64,000 nt of DNA from Shewanella subflava (GCF_025971955.1 NZ_JAPDMX010000031.1:1-64000); one strand, 5' to 3'; counted from the first letter of the stretch, positions 30,435 to 40,833 are shown. The notes: generated by a model not told the origin, from the letters alone. Translations and numbers: made by a program.

Positions 30435-33277
30435 TTTTTTAGGGCCTCGATAATGTCTTTGGGCGTGATTGGCAAATGGTAAAAACGTTTTTTAGTGGCT
30501 TGATATATAGCCTCAACCACTGCAGGAACAATGGGTATCATTACCACTTCAGCAAGACCTTTTGATTCATCGCTACCTGCAATCGCAGGTAACATAGTGT
30601 AATTAATATTCCAGACACCATTATCTTTAGCAAACGGCACTTTGTAGCGATCAATATTCCATTCACCATTCCCTGCTCCCGTTTCATCCGCGGGTAAATA
30701 CTCATGCAGCACATGACCCACGCCCATAGTGAGTCCACCTTCTATTTGCCCTTCAACTAATTGTTTAACATGTACTTTTCCGGGTTCAATCCAAGTGTGA
30801 CTTTGTAAAATGTCAACAACCCCTGAAACCTTATGAACAGCAATTTCAACCATAGTTAAACAGGGGGTATAGTAACGAACCATTGCACTATTAAGTTGTA
30901 CTTTGGGATAGCGCACAGATTGCCTTGGAATGACTTTAAAACCTTGTTTATTGAGTGTGGCTTTAGTGGCTTTACTGGCACCTATGCCGTATTCAACAGC
31001 AATGGCATCTAATGGGTAATTTTTGAGTTGGGTGTTAATTTTAAAATCACCATCAGCCCACTCCCAACGATTAAATGCATGGGTCATCACCCCTGTCACT
31101 AAGCCCAATGAATGCGCTTTTTTACACAGTAAACTAAAATCAATCGGCGCAAATCCGGCTAGGGTCAACTGTCCATTTTGCCATTGAGCATGCTCAATTA
31201 ATATTGTCTCGGTACTCGTGCCCGCTTCTTGCCAAATAGCTTTAGCCGCGGGAAATAAAGACTCTTCAAATAATATTTTTGCTGCATGTTTAGTAGCATG
31301 ACTTTGAAAAAAGGCAGATTGGCTAGCAGACGATGCCGAAACCACAACAGGTGTCCAACGAGGATCCTTGGCCATTTTATCCTGGTGCTCTTGGCTCATA
31401 ATGTAGGGGTTATCATCCTCATAAAGCTCCAAGGCTTCAAAGAGTTTAATTTGGGCAATTTCAACTGAGTCAGCCGCTTTGCCTAAATAATCAGCCACTA
31501 ATGATGCTTGTGATGTATCAGTCCCCGTTCCCATTTCAACCGAAAATATTTTTACAATAAGCTTACCTTCAGGGGTGACACCCGCATAGGCCGAAGGGGC
31601 ATTAGCGCCAGTGCCATAATCTTTACTGACAAATCCAAATCCAACACCAAATGATTTATCAGGGTTAGCTTTATCAAACTTTACTTTATTAGCATGTCGT
31701 TGCTGCCAAATAGGGTGTTTTTCAGCTAAATCTAACATTTCTAAATAACGGATTTTCCCCAGCGGCGTGGCACCTTGGGTATTTTTATCACCATCCACCA
31801 TGGCATTGGCTCGGCGGAGTTTGAATGGGTCAACATCTAATGCGTCTGCCGCCTCATTCATCATCATTTCCATTGCTGCCATAGTTTGTAATGAGCCATA
31901 ACCTCGCATTGACCCCGCGGTAGGCAAATGTGAAGGTAAACACCATGCTTGAATATCATTTCGAGGGATATAATAAATGCCCTGACTTGCGCTAGCGCCT
32001 ACGGAAGTCACAGAAGCAGAGAAGTTTTCTCGTCCTCCACCATCAACTTCAATATCTGACACAAACCCTTTTATTTTAAGGGTGTATTTGTCGAACGCCA
32101 GTTTACTTGAAATGCTAAAGGGATGACGTTTTAAACCGGATTGAAATTGCTCAAATCGATTATTAGCTAAGCGCACAGGTGCTGTCGCAAAAAGTGATGC
32201 TATTACGCCATAATAAGGAAAAATAGTATGATCTTTTGCACCAAAGCCACCACCGATATAAGGTGAATGCACAACCAAATTAGTAATGCCTTTTGTTAAT
32301 GGACTTTGTGCAAGCACCTTACCCGCCTGTTGAAAAAAATCCTGCGGTGATTGGGTGGTAATGACCACATGCAGAGTTTGACTTTTCTTGTCATAAAATC
32401 CATTAAATGCTTCAGGTTCAAGCATCATAGGTTCTATTGATTGAGTTTGATAATGTTTATCTAATACAAACCAATCATTATTTTCAGCCATATCCTGACG
32501 AAGTGCATTGGCTAAAAACATGCCTCTTTCGCCCACATCTTTACTGTCACTTATTGCTTTTGGCCATTCGAGTTTTTGGCCTTTGTATTGTGGAAAAAAC
32601 TGCCCATGGCTGAATGTGCTGTATTGATCTTCACCCGCCACACCTTGAGCGGATTCTTGACGAATGATACGCCAGGCTGCGTAAGGGGGTCGCGATAATG
32701 CGGTATAAGGAACGATATCATCGCCGTATTTGACAAATTTTTCATGAAATTGCAGCAGCAGTTTGGCTTTCATAAAATCTTCAAATTTGTCAAATAGCAG
32801 AATAGCCAATTCATGCCCTAAGTAGTCTGGGACTTTGCCAACATCCAGCAACATGTTATCGCCATAAAATGGCGGCAAAGTGAGTGCATTATTTTTAAGA
32901 TCTTCCGCTGTAATGATTTTGTAGGGTTTTATATCTGCTGGGATCAGGTCTAAATCAAGTCCAAGATACACTTTGTTGGCAATATGGGCCCTAATGATAA
33001 AAGCATGGTGCTGCGTATCTGGCCATGAAGGAATATCAACCGCTCGATAATCACGGCCATAAATTTTTTGCCCAGTAATTTTTTCGATGGCATCAAATCG
33101 AAACGCTGGTTTACCCTCTTGATACCAACTTTGTGCCAAAGACTCTTTTACACCCGCGGCAATCGCTATATCTGGCTTAAATAACATAGGTGCACTGTAA
33201 ACAGTCACCCCACCTATTACACATTTTTTAATAAAATCCCGGCGGGATAAAGCCCAATCCTTCATACGTGTCTCCAT
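30431..33277 (-). CDS. Tat-exported molybdopterin-binding subunit, xanthine dehydrogenase family
   Basis: The large catalytic subunit (948 residues) of a molybdenum hydroxylase. The N-terminus contains SRRDFIKKCVIGGVTVYSAP, a twin-arginine signal. Molybdopterin contacts are seen in YIGGGFGAKD and in the Gly/Ala-rich segments GVGASASQGIYY and GYGSLQTMAAMEMM. Near the C-terminus the Glu in SKGLAEVVMIP replaces the usual KG.GE pattern but keeps the catalytic glutamate position. It is about 200 residues longer than its neighbour at 33760-36003. Substrate (aldehyde or N-heterocycle) is unknown. Electron acceptor is probably a periplasmic cytochrome or the quinone pool because no FAD subunit exists. 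Confidence 0.85.
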   Translation of the reverse strand: METRMKDWALSRRDFIKKCVIGGVTVYSAPMLFKPDIAIAAGVKESLAQSWYQEGKPAFRFDAIEKITGQKIYGRDYRAVDIPSWPDTQHHAFIIRAHIANKVYLGLDLDLIPADIKPYKIITAEDLKNNALTLPPFYGDNMLLDVGKVPDYLGHELAILLFDKFEDFMKAKLLLQFHEKFVKYGDDIVPYTALSRPPYAAWRIIRQESAQGVAGEDQYSTFSHGQFFPQYKGQKLEWPKAISDSKDVGERGMFLANALRQDMAENNDWFVLDKHYQTQSIEPMMLEPEAFNGFYDKKSQTLHVVITTQSPQDFFQQAGKVLAQSPLTKGITNLVVHSPYIGGGFGAKDHTIFPYYGVIASLFATAPVRLANNRFEQFQSGLKRHPFSISSKLAFDKYTLKIKGFVSDIEVDGGGRENFSASVTSVGASASQGIYYIPRNDIQAWCLPSHLPTAGSMRGYGSLQTMAAMEMMMNEAADALDVDPFKLRRANAMVDGDKNTQGATPLGKIRYLEMLDLAEKHPIWQQRHANKVKFDKANPDKSFGVGFGFVSKDYGTGANAPSAYAGVTPEGKLIVKIFSVEMGTGTDTSQASLVADYLGKAADSVEIAQIKLFEALELYEDDNPYIMSQEHQDKMAKDPRWTPVVVSASSASQSAFFQSHATKHAAKILFEESLFPAAKAIWQEAGTSTETILIEHAQWQNGQLTLAGFAPIDFSLLCKKAHSLGLVTGVMTHAFNRWEWADGDFKINTQLKNYPLDAIAVEYGIGASKATKATLNKQGFKVIPRQSVRYPKVQLNSAMVRYYTPCLTMVEIAVHKVSGVVDILQSHTWIEPGKVHVKQLVEGQIEGGLTMGVGHVLHEYLPADETGAGNGEWNIDRYKVPFAKDNGVWNINYTMLPAIAGSDESKGLAEVVMIPIVPAVVEAIYQATKKRFYHLPITPKDIIEALKK

Positions 33278-33759
33278 TTACCCTTAACCAACATCACTGT
33301 TTTTACTTCAAAAACAATAGCATAAATTTCAACCATCCAATCAGAATAATCACTTTTTTACGTCACAAGTATTTTATCCATTAGGGCGGATAATTTTCAC
33401 AGGTTGAATATTTAACAACCATCAAAGTAAATAAATGTTCAGAAATCGCAGATGAAAATTGCATGGTAACAAGGCAGACTTTTAAGATAAGTCATTATTT
33501 TGCAATCTAAAAATCCAGCACTGTTATCGTGTATTCTTCAAACTAAAAGGAGCATTTATGTATTACCATGAACATAATTAAAAACGTTTAATTTAAATAC
33601 ATCAGAGCGTATTTATGCCCAGTCAGCTTGGAAAAAGACCATTCCAAAACCATAAAACGTTTTTAGCCCCCCCACCTTGAAGCTTTTGTGGCACAAACGC
33701 GACCGTCAACTGGCGCTAATGACCACCGATGACTACTCCCCTGTCATTCAAGTTTTTCC
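33278..33759. other. Intergenic region between two molybdenum hydroxylase gene pairs
   Basis: These 482 bp lie between the end of the IorB-like subunit (33760) and the start of the second large subunit (33277), both on the minus strand. The region should contain the promoter of the 33277-29904 pair. I see AT-rich sequence, a C-run near 33667 and no clear terminator or ORF. Confidence 0.5.
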
Positions 33760-36003
33760 TTAAACAGACAGCACCTTATTTAACGGTAAGTCACGATATC
33801 GAGTTCCCGTCGCGGCAAAAATTGCATTGGTTAAACTTGGCGCTACCGGTGGAACACCAGGCTCACCGACACCTGCTGGTTTGGCATTTGACTCAACTAA
33901 TATCACTTCAATATCGGGACATTGTGGCAATCTAAGTAAAGGATAATCATGGAAGTTTGACTGGGTAACCTTGCCATTTTTAAAGCTAATTTCCCCCATC
34001 ATGGCTAAACTTAACCCAAAAATTATCGCGCCTTCGGTTTGTGATTTCACCCTATCAGGGTTAACCACTAAACCAGCATCAATAGCGGCTATCGATTTCA
34101 AAACCTGTAATTGGTTATCCACTACTTCCACTAAAGTTGCCACGGCAACATAACTGACAAAACTGCGATGAATGGCAAATCCCCAGCCTTGATTTTTAGT
34201 CACTTTAGGCTGTTTGGCTAACGTGGCTTCCATTATATCCAAAAGGTGGTGATATCGCGCCACATCAACGGGATGATCAGCGAGTTCTTCACCGTAATTG
34301 CCATAGCTAAAACCTTGGTCGGCAAAGGTTTCTTTACGGTCTGCACCAAGCATTTCACGCCACATTTGAATGCACGGTTTGTTGGCTTTTACGGCTAACT
34401 CATCAACAAAACTGCCAATACCAAAAGCATGCTGAATATTACACACTGAGCGCATCCAACCGATGCGAGTACGGGCAACCGCTTTCACAGCTTCCAATCG
34501 AATTTGAGGTAGTGCTAATGGCACATCGGTAAAGCCAAGATCCAACTCACCTGCTGAGGGCATATCAACCCCTTCAGCAAAGGTTGAACTAATAGACGGG
34601 AATCCGGTTCGTGCCAATAGCGCATCAACTTTATTGTTGTCATCAAACTTGGCTTGGTAAAATTGCGAACTGATAGCGTGATAATAACCGTGTTGGATTT
34701 CATCTTCACGAGTCCAAGACACTTTAACAGGCAAATTAAGACGTTGTGACAACATAGCCGCTTCAACACTATAGTCAGGTTTTGATTTACGCCCAAAACC
34801 GCCGCCTAATAAAGTGACGTTTACTTTGACATTATCTTCTTTTAGCCCCAATAGCGCTGCGACAGTTTGCTGCGTACTTTGTGGTGTTTGAGTGGATGAC
34901 CACAGTTCGCACCCTTGTGCGGTCACATTCGCGGTAGCAACCGGGGGCTCCATCATTGCATGGGTCAGATAAGGCACGGTATACACGGCATTGACAGTGG
35001 ACTGCTTTGGCCAATTTTTAACGCTATCGCCTAGTTGACGCATCACTTTACCCGGCTGTTTCACTTTATCCACTAATTCAGCCATATATTTGTCGGTGTC
35101 ATGGCGATCATTAACTGAAGCCGTCCAGCTCACTTTGAGTGCCTTTCGCCCTTGCATAGCACTCCAAGTGTTGGTTGCAATAACAGCAACACCACCCAGC
35201 GCTTGAAATACAGGAGCCCCTTTAGGAACAGGCAATTGAATAACATCAATAACACCAACCACTTTACGAGCTTCACTGTCATCAAGACTCGCCACATCAC
35301 TGCCTAATACGGGTGGTCGGCTAATACTGGCATACACCATGCCATCTAACTTGATGTCAAATCCATAAATAGCTTTGCCATTGAGCATGTCTTGCATATC
35401 TACAATGGTTTTGGACTGGCCAATATGGGTAAAATCATTGTCCGACTTTAACGAGAGTGACTCAATTGCCGGGACGGTTTGTTTACCCGCATCTATCGCT
35501 AACTCGCCAAATGTCAGACTTTTATTTGAGCCTTTATGAAATACCTTACTTGATTTGGCATAGACTTCAGACACTGGCACTTGCCACTTAGCCGCCGCGG
35601 TTTGTTCAAGCATGGTACGCGCGAGCGCACCCATTTGACGCATACGAGTATAATGCTTACGAATACTGCGACTACCATCGGTATTTTGACTACCATAGCG
35701 CTTGTCCGCTAAACCTTGAATAACGACGACATTATCCCAATCTGCTTCTAATTCATCAGCTAAAACCTGCGAAATACCAGTGCGGATCCCCTGACCCATT
35801 TCAGATCTATGGCAGGTTAAATACACTTTATTATCTTCACCTATGGCGATAAAAAGATTCATCATGGCTTGCTTGTCTTGCGCCAGTGCCATAGGGCTCC
35901 ACGCGAGCCCTGTTGCGCCCAAAGCTAAACCACCACCCGCGGCGCCAAATAGTTTTAACACATTGCGTCGACTGATATTTTCAACAGCTGTAAATGTTGT
36001 CAT
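33760..36003 (-). CDS. Tat-exported molybdopterin-binding subunit, IorB-like
   Basis: The catalytic subunit of an isoquinoline-1-oxidoreductase-like enzyme, 747 residues from the ATG at 36003, which has GGAGG at a 6-nt spacer. A longer in-frame reading upstream runs into the preceding gene and is not used. The N-terminus SRRNVLKLFGAAGGGLALGATGLAW is a Tat signal. Molybdopterin-site motifs include VTLLGGGFGRKSKPD, and the catalytic Glu lies in GVGEPGVPPVAPSLTNAIF near the end. It directly follows its 2Fe-2S subunit, whose stop codon overlaps the Shine-Dalgarno region. Predicted location is the periplasm. Confidence 0.9.
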   Translation of the reverse strand: MTTFTAVENISRRNVLKLFGAAGGGLALGATGLAWSPMALAQDKQAMMNLFIAIGEDNKVYLTCHRSEMGQGIRTGISQVLADELEADWDNVVVIQGLADKRYGSQNTDGSRSIRKHYTRMRQMGALARTMLEQTAAAKWQVPVSEVYAKSSKVFHKGSNKSLTFGELAIDAGKQTVPAIESLSLKSDNDFTHIGQSKTIVDMQDMLNGKAIYGFDIKLDGMVYASISRPPVLGSDVASLDDSEARKVVGVIDVIQLPVPKGAPVFQALGGVAVIATNTWSAMQGRKALKVSWTASVNDRHDTDKYMAELVDKVKQPGKVMRQLGDSVKNWPKQSTVNAVYTVPYLTHAMMEPPVATANVTAQGCELWSSTQTPQSTQQTVAALLGLKEDNVKVNVTLLGGGFGRKSKPDYSVEAAMLSQRLNLPVKVSWTREDEIQHGYYHAISSQFYQAKFDDNNKVDALLARTGFPSISSTFAEGVDMPSAGELDLGFTDVPLALPQIRLEAVKAVARTRIGWMRSVCNIQHAFGIGSFVDELAVKANKPCIQMWREMLGADRKETFADQGFSYGNYGEELADHPVDVARYHHLLDIMEATLAKQPKVTKNQGWGFAIHRSFVSYVAVATLVEVVDNQLQVLKSIAAIDAGLVVNPDRVKSQTEGAIIFGLSLAMMGEISFKNGKVTQSNFHDYPLLRLPQCPDIEVILVESNAKPAGVGEPGVPPVAPSLTNAIFAATGTRYRDLPLNKVLSV

Positions 36004-36004
36004 G

Positions 36005-36469
36005 TTAAGCCTCCGCATTTTCGGTAACGGCAGCTTTAATCGCAGCCTTAATCCTTGGATAAGTGCCGCAGCGACAAATGTTACCCGACATCGCCTCGTC
36101 AATTTGGCCATCTGTCGGTTGAGGAGTTTTGGCTAACAAAGCGGCTGCTGACATTATTTGCCCTGCTTGACAATAACCGCATTGCGGGACGTTATGCTCG
36201 GCCCACTTTTCCTTTAACCGCTCAGCCTCAACGCCCTCAATCGTGGTCACCTGCTTACCAACAACATGTTTCAAGCTGGTTAAACAGCCGCGCATTGGTG
36301 CGCCATCGACATGAATAGTGCAAGCACCGCAAAGACCGGAACCACAACCGAATTTCGTGCCACTTAATCCTATAATGTCACGCAATACCCATAACACAGG
36401 CATATTCGGGTCAGCGTTAATGGTAAAGTTTTTACCATTAACCAGTAATGTTTGGGTGGGAATGGTCAT
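36005..36469 (-). CDS. (2Fe-2S) subunit of a molybdenum hydroxylase, IorA-like
   Basis: A 154-residue subunit with two 2Fe-2S binding sets, [15 protein letters not shown] and [22 protein letters not shown]. It is the expected partner of the Tat-exported catalytic subunit, which begins one base after its stop codon. It lies 3 bp after the mocA-like gene, so transferase and enzyme share a transcript. Confidence 0.92.
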   Translation of the reverse strand: MTIPTQTLLVNGKNFTINADPNMPVLWVLRDIIGLSGTKFGCGSGLCGACTIHVDGAPMRGCLTSLKHVVGKQVTTIEGVEAERLKEKWAEHNVPQCGYCQAGQIMSAAALLAKTPQPTDGQIDEAMSGNICRCGTYPRIKAAIKAAVTENAEA

Positions 36470-36472
36470 TTG

Positions 36473-37168
36473 TTACTCCTTGTTTGCCAACCACATGGTG
36501 AGATCGGCTTGGGTATCAATATCAATACTTGCTTGCGGTAGGTCGACACACACTAAGCGATTCGTTTGCTGCTTGCTTCTTAATATTTTTTTAGCACCTA
36601 CGTCACCGGTTAACGCCAATAACGGCTTAAAATCGTCCTTTAAAAATATAGCTGGAACCCCCACATCCTGCTGATAAAATGCACAGGTTGTTTGTTTTTT
36701 ATCGATAAATGTTTGCCAAATTGCAAGGTAATCATCTGATTTCACCGCAACTTGATCCGCTAACACTAACATTAATGCATCTGCTTGTTCGCTTTGGGCA
36801 AAATGTACCGCACAATGGACAGAGCTTGATAATCCCTGTTGCCACTGATGATTATGAATCACATCAACACCTTTTAGTGGAGTCATTAAAGAGGGATGAG
36901 AGGTAATTTGCTGTTGATGCCTACCTAATACAAGGGCGATTTTGGTCTGGATGATATGTAATGACTCATCCGCAGCACATTGCTGATGAATCATACTCTG
37001 CATTTGCTTGACCGCATCGAGTGTATGAGCAAGCATAAGCTGGCTAGCTCCTAACGCGGCCAACTGCTTGATCCCGCCAAAACGTCGACTTTCACCCGCA
37101 GCTAAAATCACCGCCACCAGCTTCTTGTGAGGATTATCAATAGATAAGAGAGCTTGGTTGGATTTCAT
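36473..37168 (-). CDS. mocA: Molybdenum cofactor cytidylyltransferase-like (MocA/MobA family)
   Basis: A 231-residue nucleotidyltransferase that in this setting would attach CMP to the molybdopterin cofactor, the form used by xanthine-oxidase-family enzymes. The nucleotide loop VILAAGESRRFGGIKQLA and the metal site LADQVAV are clear. The rest diverges from E. coli MocA, including a His/Gln-rich segment. Its ATG overlaps the stop of the xdhC-like gene at 37168. Context with two molybdenum hydroxylases makes the function likely. Confidence 0.82.
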   Translation of the reverse strand: MKSNQALLSIDNPHKKLVAVILAAGESRRFGGIKQLAALGASQLMLAHTLDAVKQMQSMIHQQCAADESLHIIQTKIALVLGRHQQQITSHPSLMTPLKGVDVIHNHQWQQGLSSSVHCAVHFAQSEQADALMLVLADQVAVKSDDYLAIWQTFIDKKQTTCAFYQQDVGVPAIFLKDDFKPLLALTGDVGAKKILRSKQQTNRLVCVDLPQASIDIDTQADLTMWLANKE

Positions 37169-38367
37169 TATTTCAGCATCACTTTGTCTAAACTGATGGT
37201 ATTGCTACCGTGCAATATGCCATGGCACTGAGCCAAAATACTCAACCCCACTGAGCTGGGTAATTCCCCCCCCAATGCTAAACCAGCAGGAGCTGAAAAA
37301 TAGCCGCTAAAATCGGTCAAACACAATTGCGCTAACTGTAATACTTTATCTCGACGATGAACCGGCCCAAGTAATGCTATATAGCCAAGGTCAAACCTAA
37401 CCAATTGCTTCAATGCTTTTGCATCTAAATTAACATTATGATTCATCACAAATGCCGCATCTAAGCTTTGATAAACGTCAGCATTAACAACATCGCAAGG
37501 CATTTTCATAATATTGGCACTGGGAAAATCATATTGGCGTGCGTAAGCTGTGCGCTCATCAAAAATGGTGACTTTCCAGCCTAAGGTTTGCGCCATTTGG
37601 GCTATAGGCTCTGCATCAAGGCCACCACCAAAAATCCCCAAATGTATGGGAGGAGAAATGGGGATAATTAAATGCCCTTCACATTCCGCTGAATCACTTT
37701 GCGCGGCAATTTTTGTCTTCGTTTGGATAGCTTCAACATATTGAGCCTGATTGAGGTGAGGATTTATTGCTTTACGCTTTGATAACTCAATAGAAGAAGG
37801 CGCATCACCATGAGAGTCTGCAGCTACATCTTGGGGATCACTTTCTGGGATGACTAACGATTTAGAGGGATTGAATTTCGCTGCAATATAAGTTGTTTTG
37901 TTAATTTGTTCCGCTTTAGCTTTTACCCGCCACCGAGCTTTCACCCTTGCTGCTGATGTGCCGTGATTGACAATATCAATTTCAAACTCACCCGACTTGC
38001 CACTATTGAGATCATGGTAAAGTTTCTGTAATCCAAGGTAATGATTAGCAGAGATAAGCGGCAACATCATGATGTTAACGATGCCACCGCAACCTAATTG
38101 ATAACTAGTATCAGACTCATCGGTAGCATCATAAGTGAGTTGAATGACTTGCTGAGATTGAATCGCGCGCTGGGCATGGCGACGTAAATCCGCTTCTAAA
38201 CATCCACCGCTTAACATGCCAAGGCTTTTACCTAATGGGTGAAAAAACATCATCGCACCCGGTTTTCGATAAGAAGAACCTTGCACATGAGTAAGGATCG
38301 CAACAACCCAATCATCTTGATAATCAGCTTGCCAGACATCTAATAAATCGACCAAATGTTGACGCAT
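37168..38367 (-). CDS. XdhC/CoxI-family molybdenum cofactor insertion protein
   Basis: A 399-residue accessory protein of the XdhC family, which binds and sulfurylates or hands over the molybdenum cofactor. The N-terminal XdhC domain has HVQGSSYRKPGAMMFF and MLSGGCLEADL. The C-terminal Rossmann domain has GIFGGGLDAEPIAQMA and FDERTAYARQY. A linker of about 90 residues between them (residues ~140-230) is low in similarity and rich in Lys/Ala/Ser. First gene of the xdhC-mocA-iorA-iorB order on the minus strand. Whether it is co-transcribed with the upstream MBL gene (118-bp gap) is open. Confidence 0.88.
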   Translation of the reverse strand: MRQHLVDLLDVWQADYQDDWVVAILTHVQGSSYRKPGAMMFFHPLGKSLGMLSGGCLEADLRRHAQRAIQSQQVIQLTYDATDESDTSYQLGCGGIVNIMMLPLISANHYLGLQKLYHDLNSGKSGEFEIDIVNHGTSAARVKARWRVKAKAEQINKTTYIAAKFNPSKSLVIPESDPQDVAADSHGDAPSSIELSKRKAINPHLNQAQYVEAIQTKTKIAAQSDSAECEGHLIIPISPPIHLGIFGGGLDAEPIAQMAQTLGWKVTIFDERTAYARQYDFPSANIMKMPCDVVNADVYQSLDAAFVMNHNVNLDAKALKQLVRFDLGYIALLGPVHRRDKVLQLAQLCLTDFSGYFSAPAGLALGGELPSSVGLSILAQCHGILHGSNTISLDKVMLK

Positions 38368-38484
38368 GCATAACCCAAGTCATTCTATTATGTTTAGTTA
38401 ACCTAACAGAGTGCACCAAGGATGAGAAGCCTAAGCAGGGTTAATATACAATGAGTATAAGATTAAGATCCTGATAATCCACTG

Positions 38485-39129
38485 CTAACCCAGCAACTGA
38501 TCGGCGACAAACGGGTTATGTTCACGTTCTTCAGCAAATGTAGACATGGGTCCATGGCCTGGAATAAAACGCACATGGTTACCTAAAGGCCAAAGTTTTT
38601 GGGTAATGGATTTAACTAAATCTTGATGATTTGATTGCGGAAAATCAGTACGACCAATCGAGCTTCTAAAAAGCACATCACCGACCCAAGCAAGACCTGA
38701 CACTTCTGAATAAAACACAACATGTCCCGGGGTATGGCCTGGGCAATGGATCACGCCTAAAGACTGCTCACCAACGCTCACCTCTTCACCTTCATCTAAA
38801 TACTTTGTAGGTTCAAACACTTCAACCGCAGGAAAGCCAAAGTTCTGACTTTGCTTAGGTAAGCTGTCTAACCAGAACTTATCCGCAATATGGGGGCCAA
38901 CAATGGGCACATTTAATTGCTGCGAAAGTTTTTGGGCACCGCCAACATGGTCAATGTGGCCATGGGTTAACAATATTTTTTCAACCGTTAGACCAAGTTT
39001 ATTCACTTCAGTTAACACACGTTCAATATCGCCACCTGGGTCAACAACCGCAGCTTTAAGGGTAGTTTCACACCAAATCACACTACAATTTTGCTGAAAC
39101 GGGGTAACCGGTATGATTTGATACTTCAT
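38485..39129 (-). CDS. MBL-fold hydrolase (glyoxalase II-like, YcbL type)
   Basis: A 214-residue metallo-beta-lactamase-fold enzyme. The metal site THGHIDHVGG (HxHxDH), HCPGHTPGHVVFY and the later GHGP histidine are present. The short length without the glyoxalase II C-terminal domain matches the YcbL group, which hydrolyses glutathione thioesters in some bacteria. I use the ATG at 39129, which has AGGAG at an 8-nt spacer; the upstream in-frame start lacks one. Confidence 0.9.
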   Translation of the reverse strand: MKYQIIPVTPFQQNCSVIWCETTLKAAVVDPGGDIERVLTEVNKLGLTVEKILLTHGHIDHVGGAQKLSQQLNVPIVGPHIADKFWLDSLPKQSQNFGFPAVEVFEPTKYLDEGEEVSVGEQSLGVIHCPGHTPGHVVFYSEVSGLAWVGDVLFRSSIGRTDFPQSNHQDLVKSITQKLWPLGNHVRFIPGHGPMSTFAEEREHNPFVADQLLG

Positions 39130-39293
39130 AAAAAACACTCCTAAATGCAATTATTAACATTTTATTATTAGCTAATTTTACCTTTGCTAACTTGATCTTG
39201 ATACCAATTTACTTAAATTTAATCCACCAGACTGATTGTGATAAACAAGACAGCCACATACAATCATCCCAAAATCAATAACCAAAAGCTTAT

Positions 39294-40583
39294 ATGAATA
39301 TTTCCCAGACCTTAAGTGACATTATCGTACACAAACACACCTTTTCAGTCCCGCTAGATTATCAACAAAGTCCCAGTGAACAAATTTCCATATTTGCCCG
39401 TGAAATTGTCAGTGTCGAAAACCAACATAAAGCATTACCCTACTTGGTGTTTTTTCAAGGTGGTCCTGGGTTTGGTGCAGCAAGACCTATCAATAACAGC
39501 GGCTGGATAAAACGCGCTTTACAGGAATACCGCGTTTTATTGCTTGATCAACGCGGAACAGGGCTGTCAACGCCCGTCAATGCAGTCTCATTAAGCTATT
39601 TAAATGCTAGCCAGCAAGCTGAATATTTAAGCCACTTCCGTGCTGATAATATTATTCGTGACGCAGAGCTCATTCGCACCAAATTGTCAGCAAACGAGCC
39701 TTGGACTATTTTAGGCCAAAGCTTTGGGGGATTTTGCGTATTACATTACTTATCCGCTGCACCTGAAGGTGTAAAAGAAGCCTATATCACTGGTGGGATT
39801 CCGTCTTTAACTCGCAGCGCGGATGAAGTGTATCAGGCAACATACCAAAGAGTACTGGCCAAAAATGCCGATTTTTTTAAACGTTTTGCCGATGCAAGAA
39901 CACTGGTAGATAACATAGCTCAACACTTATATGAACATAAAGTGTATTTAGCCACTGGAGAGCAACTCACGGTTGAAATGTTCCAATTACTGGGCATTAA
40001 TCTCGGCATGGAACAAGGCCCTGAAGCCGTTTATTATTTATTAGAGCAAGCGCTTATCAACACTCGCCATGGCATTGAGGTTAATCCGTTATTCTTACAT
40101 CAATTTAGCCAATTTTTAGATTACAACACCAACCCCATTTTTGCGCTATTGCATGAGTCAATCTATTGCCAACAACACGCCTCTAAATGGGCTGCTCATC
40201 GAGTACGTGACCACTATCCTGAATTTCACTATCAGCCAAACAAACCGTTATTATTTACCGGTGAAATGATTTATCCGTGGATGTTTAATCAATTTGAAGG
40301 GCTGCAACCCTTAAACGCTGCGGCAGACATTTTGGCCGCCAAAAAAGATTGGCCAGCACTGTATAATTTAGCGCAACTGGCCAACAACAAAGTGCCACTG
40401 GCCGCGGCAATTTACAGCGAAGATATGTTTGTTGAAATGCAATATAGCTTAGAAACCGCAAAACAGGTTGCAAACTTAAAATACTGGTTAACGTCAGAAT
40501 ATGAACACAATGGTATCCGTATGGATGGTGAGTATATTTTGGATAAATTAATCAAATTGAATCGTGGTCAATGTTTACGTTAA
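39294..40583 (+). CDS. Alpha/beta hydrolase, prolyl aminopeptidase-like (S33)
   Basis: A 429-residue serine hydrolase related to proline iminopeptidases. The oxyanion segment FFQGGPGFGAARP, the RGTGLSTPV loop and the nucleophile elbow LGQSFGGFC are present. Its C-terminal region contains IYSEDMFVEMQYS and EHNGIR, consistent with the family. It has no signal peptide, so it probably trims N-terminal Pro residues from peptides in the cytoplasm. The region after it contains a strong terminator only about 200 bp downstream. Confidence 0.88.
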   Translation: MNISQTLSDIIVHKHTFSVPLDYQQSPSEQISIFAREIVSVENQHKALPYLVFFQGGPGFGAARPINNSGWIKRALQEYRVLLLDQRGTGLSTPVNAVSLSYLNASQQAEYLSHFRADNIIRDAELIRTKLSANEPWTILGQSFGGFCVLHYLSAAPEGVKEAYITGGIPSLTRSADEVYQATYQRVLAKNADFFKRFADARTLVDNIAQHLYEHKVYLATGEQLTVEMFQLLGINLGMEQGPEAVYYLLEQALINTRHGIEVNPLFLHQFSQFLDYNTNPIFALLHESIYCQQHASKWAAHRVRDHYPEFHYQPNKPLLFTGEMIYPWMFNQFEGLQPLNAAADILAAKKDWPALYNLAQLANNKVPLAAAIYSEDMFVEMQYSLETAKQVANLKYWLTSEYEHNGIRMDGEYILDKLIKLNRGQCLR

Positions 40584-40780
40584 TCTTGATCTGCCCCAAG
40601 TATCATGATTAACAAAAAGTGAATTAATTAACCGTAATCTAACCTACTTAATATCTGATTAATCGTCATTTAAGTAATAGATTGTACGATGTAACTGTTC
40701 TACACACTCTTTTATACATCTATGTGTTTAATCAATGATATTTGACCCATCATTTTAACTTTTAAACCTTTCCCGTATGC

Positions 40781-40810
40781 AGGTAAACCGAATTGGTTTA
40801 CCTTTTTTTT
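40781..40810 (+). terminator. Strong intrinsic terminator
   Basis: AGGTAAACC and GGTTTACCT pair perfectly around GAATT and are followed by eight T. It lies 197 bp past the peptidase stop codon, so it either ends a long 3' untranslated region or belongs to a separate small transcript. Confidence 0.9.
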
Positions 40811-40833
40811 ATTGACTAACGTCAGCTGAAGTT

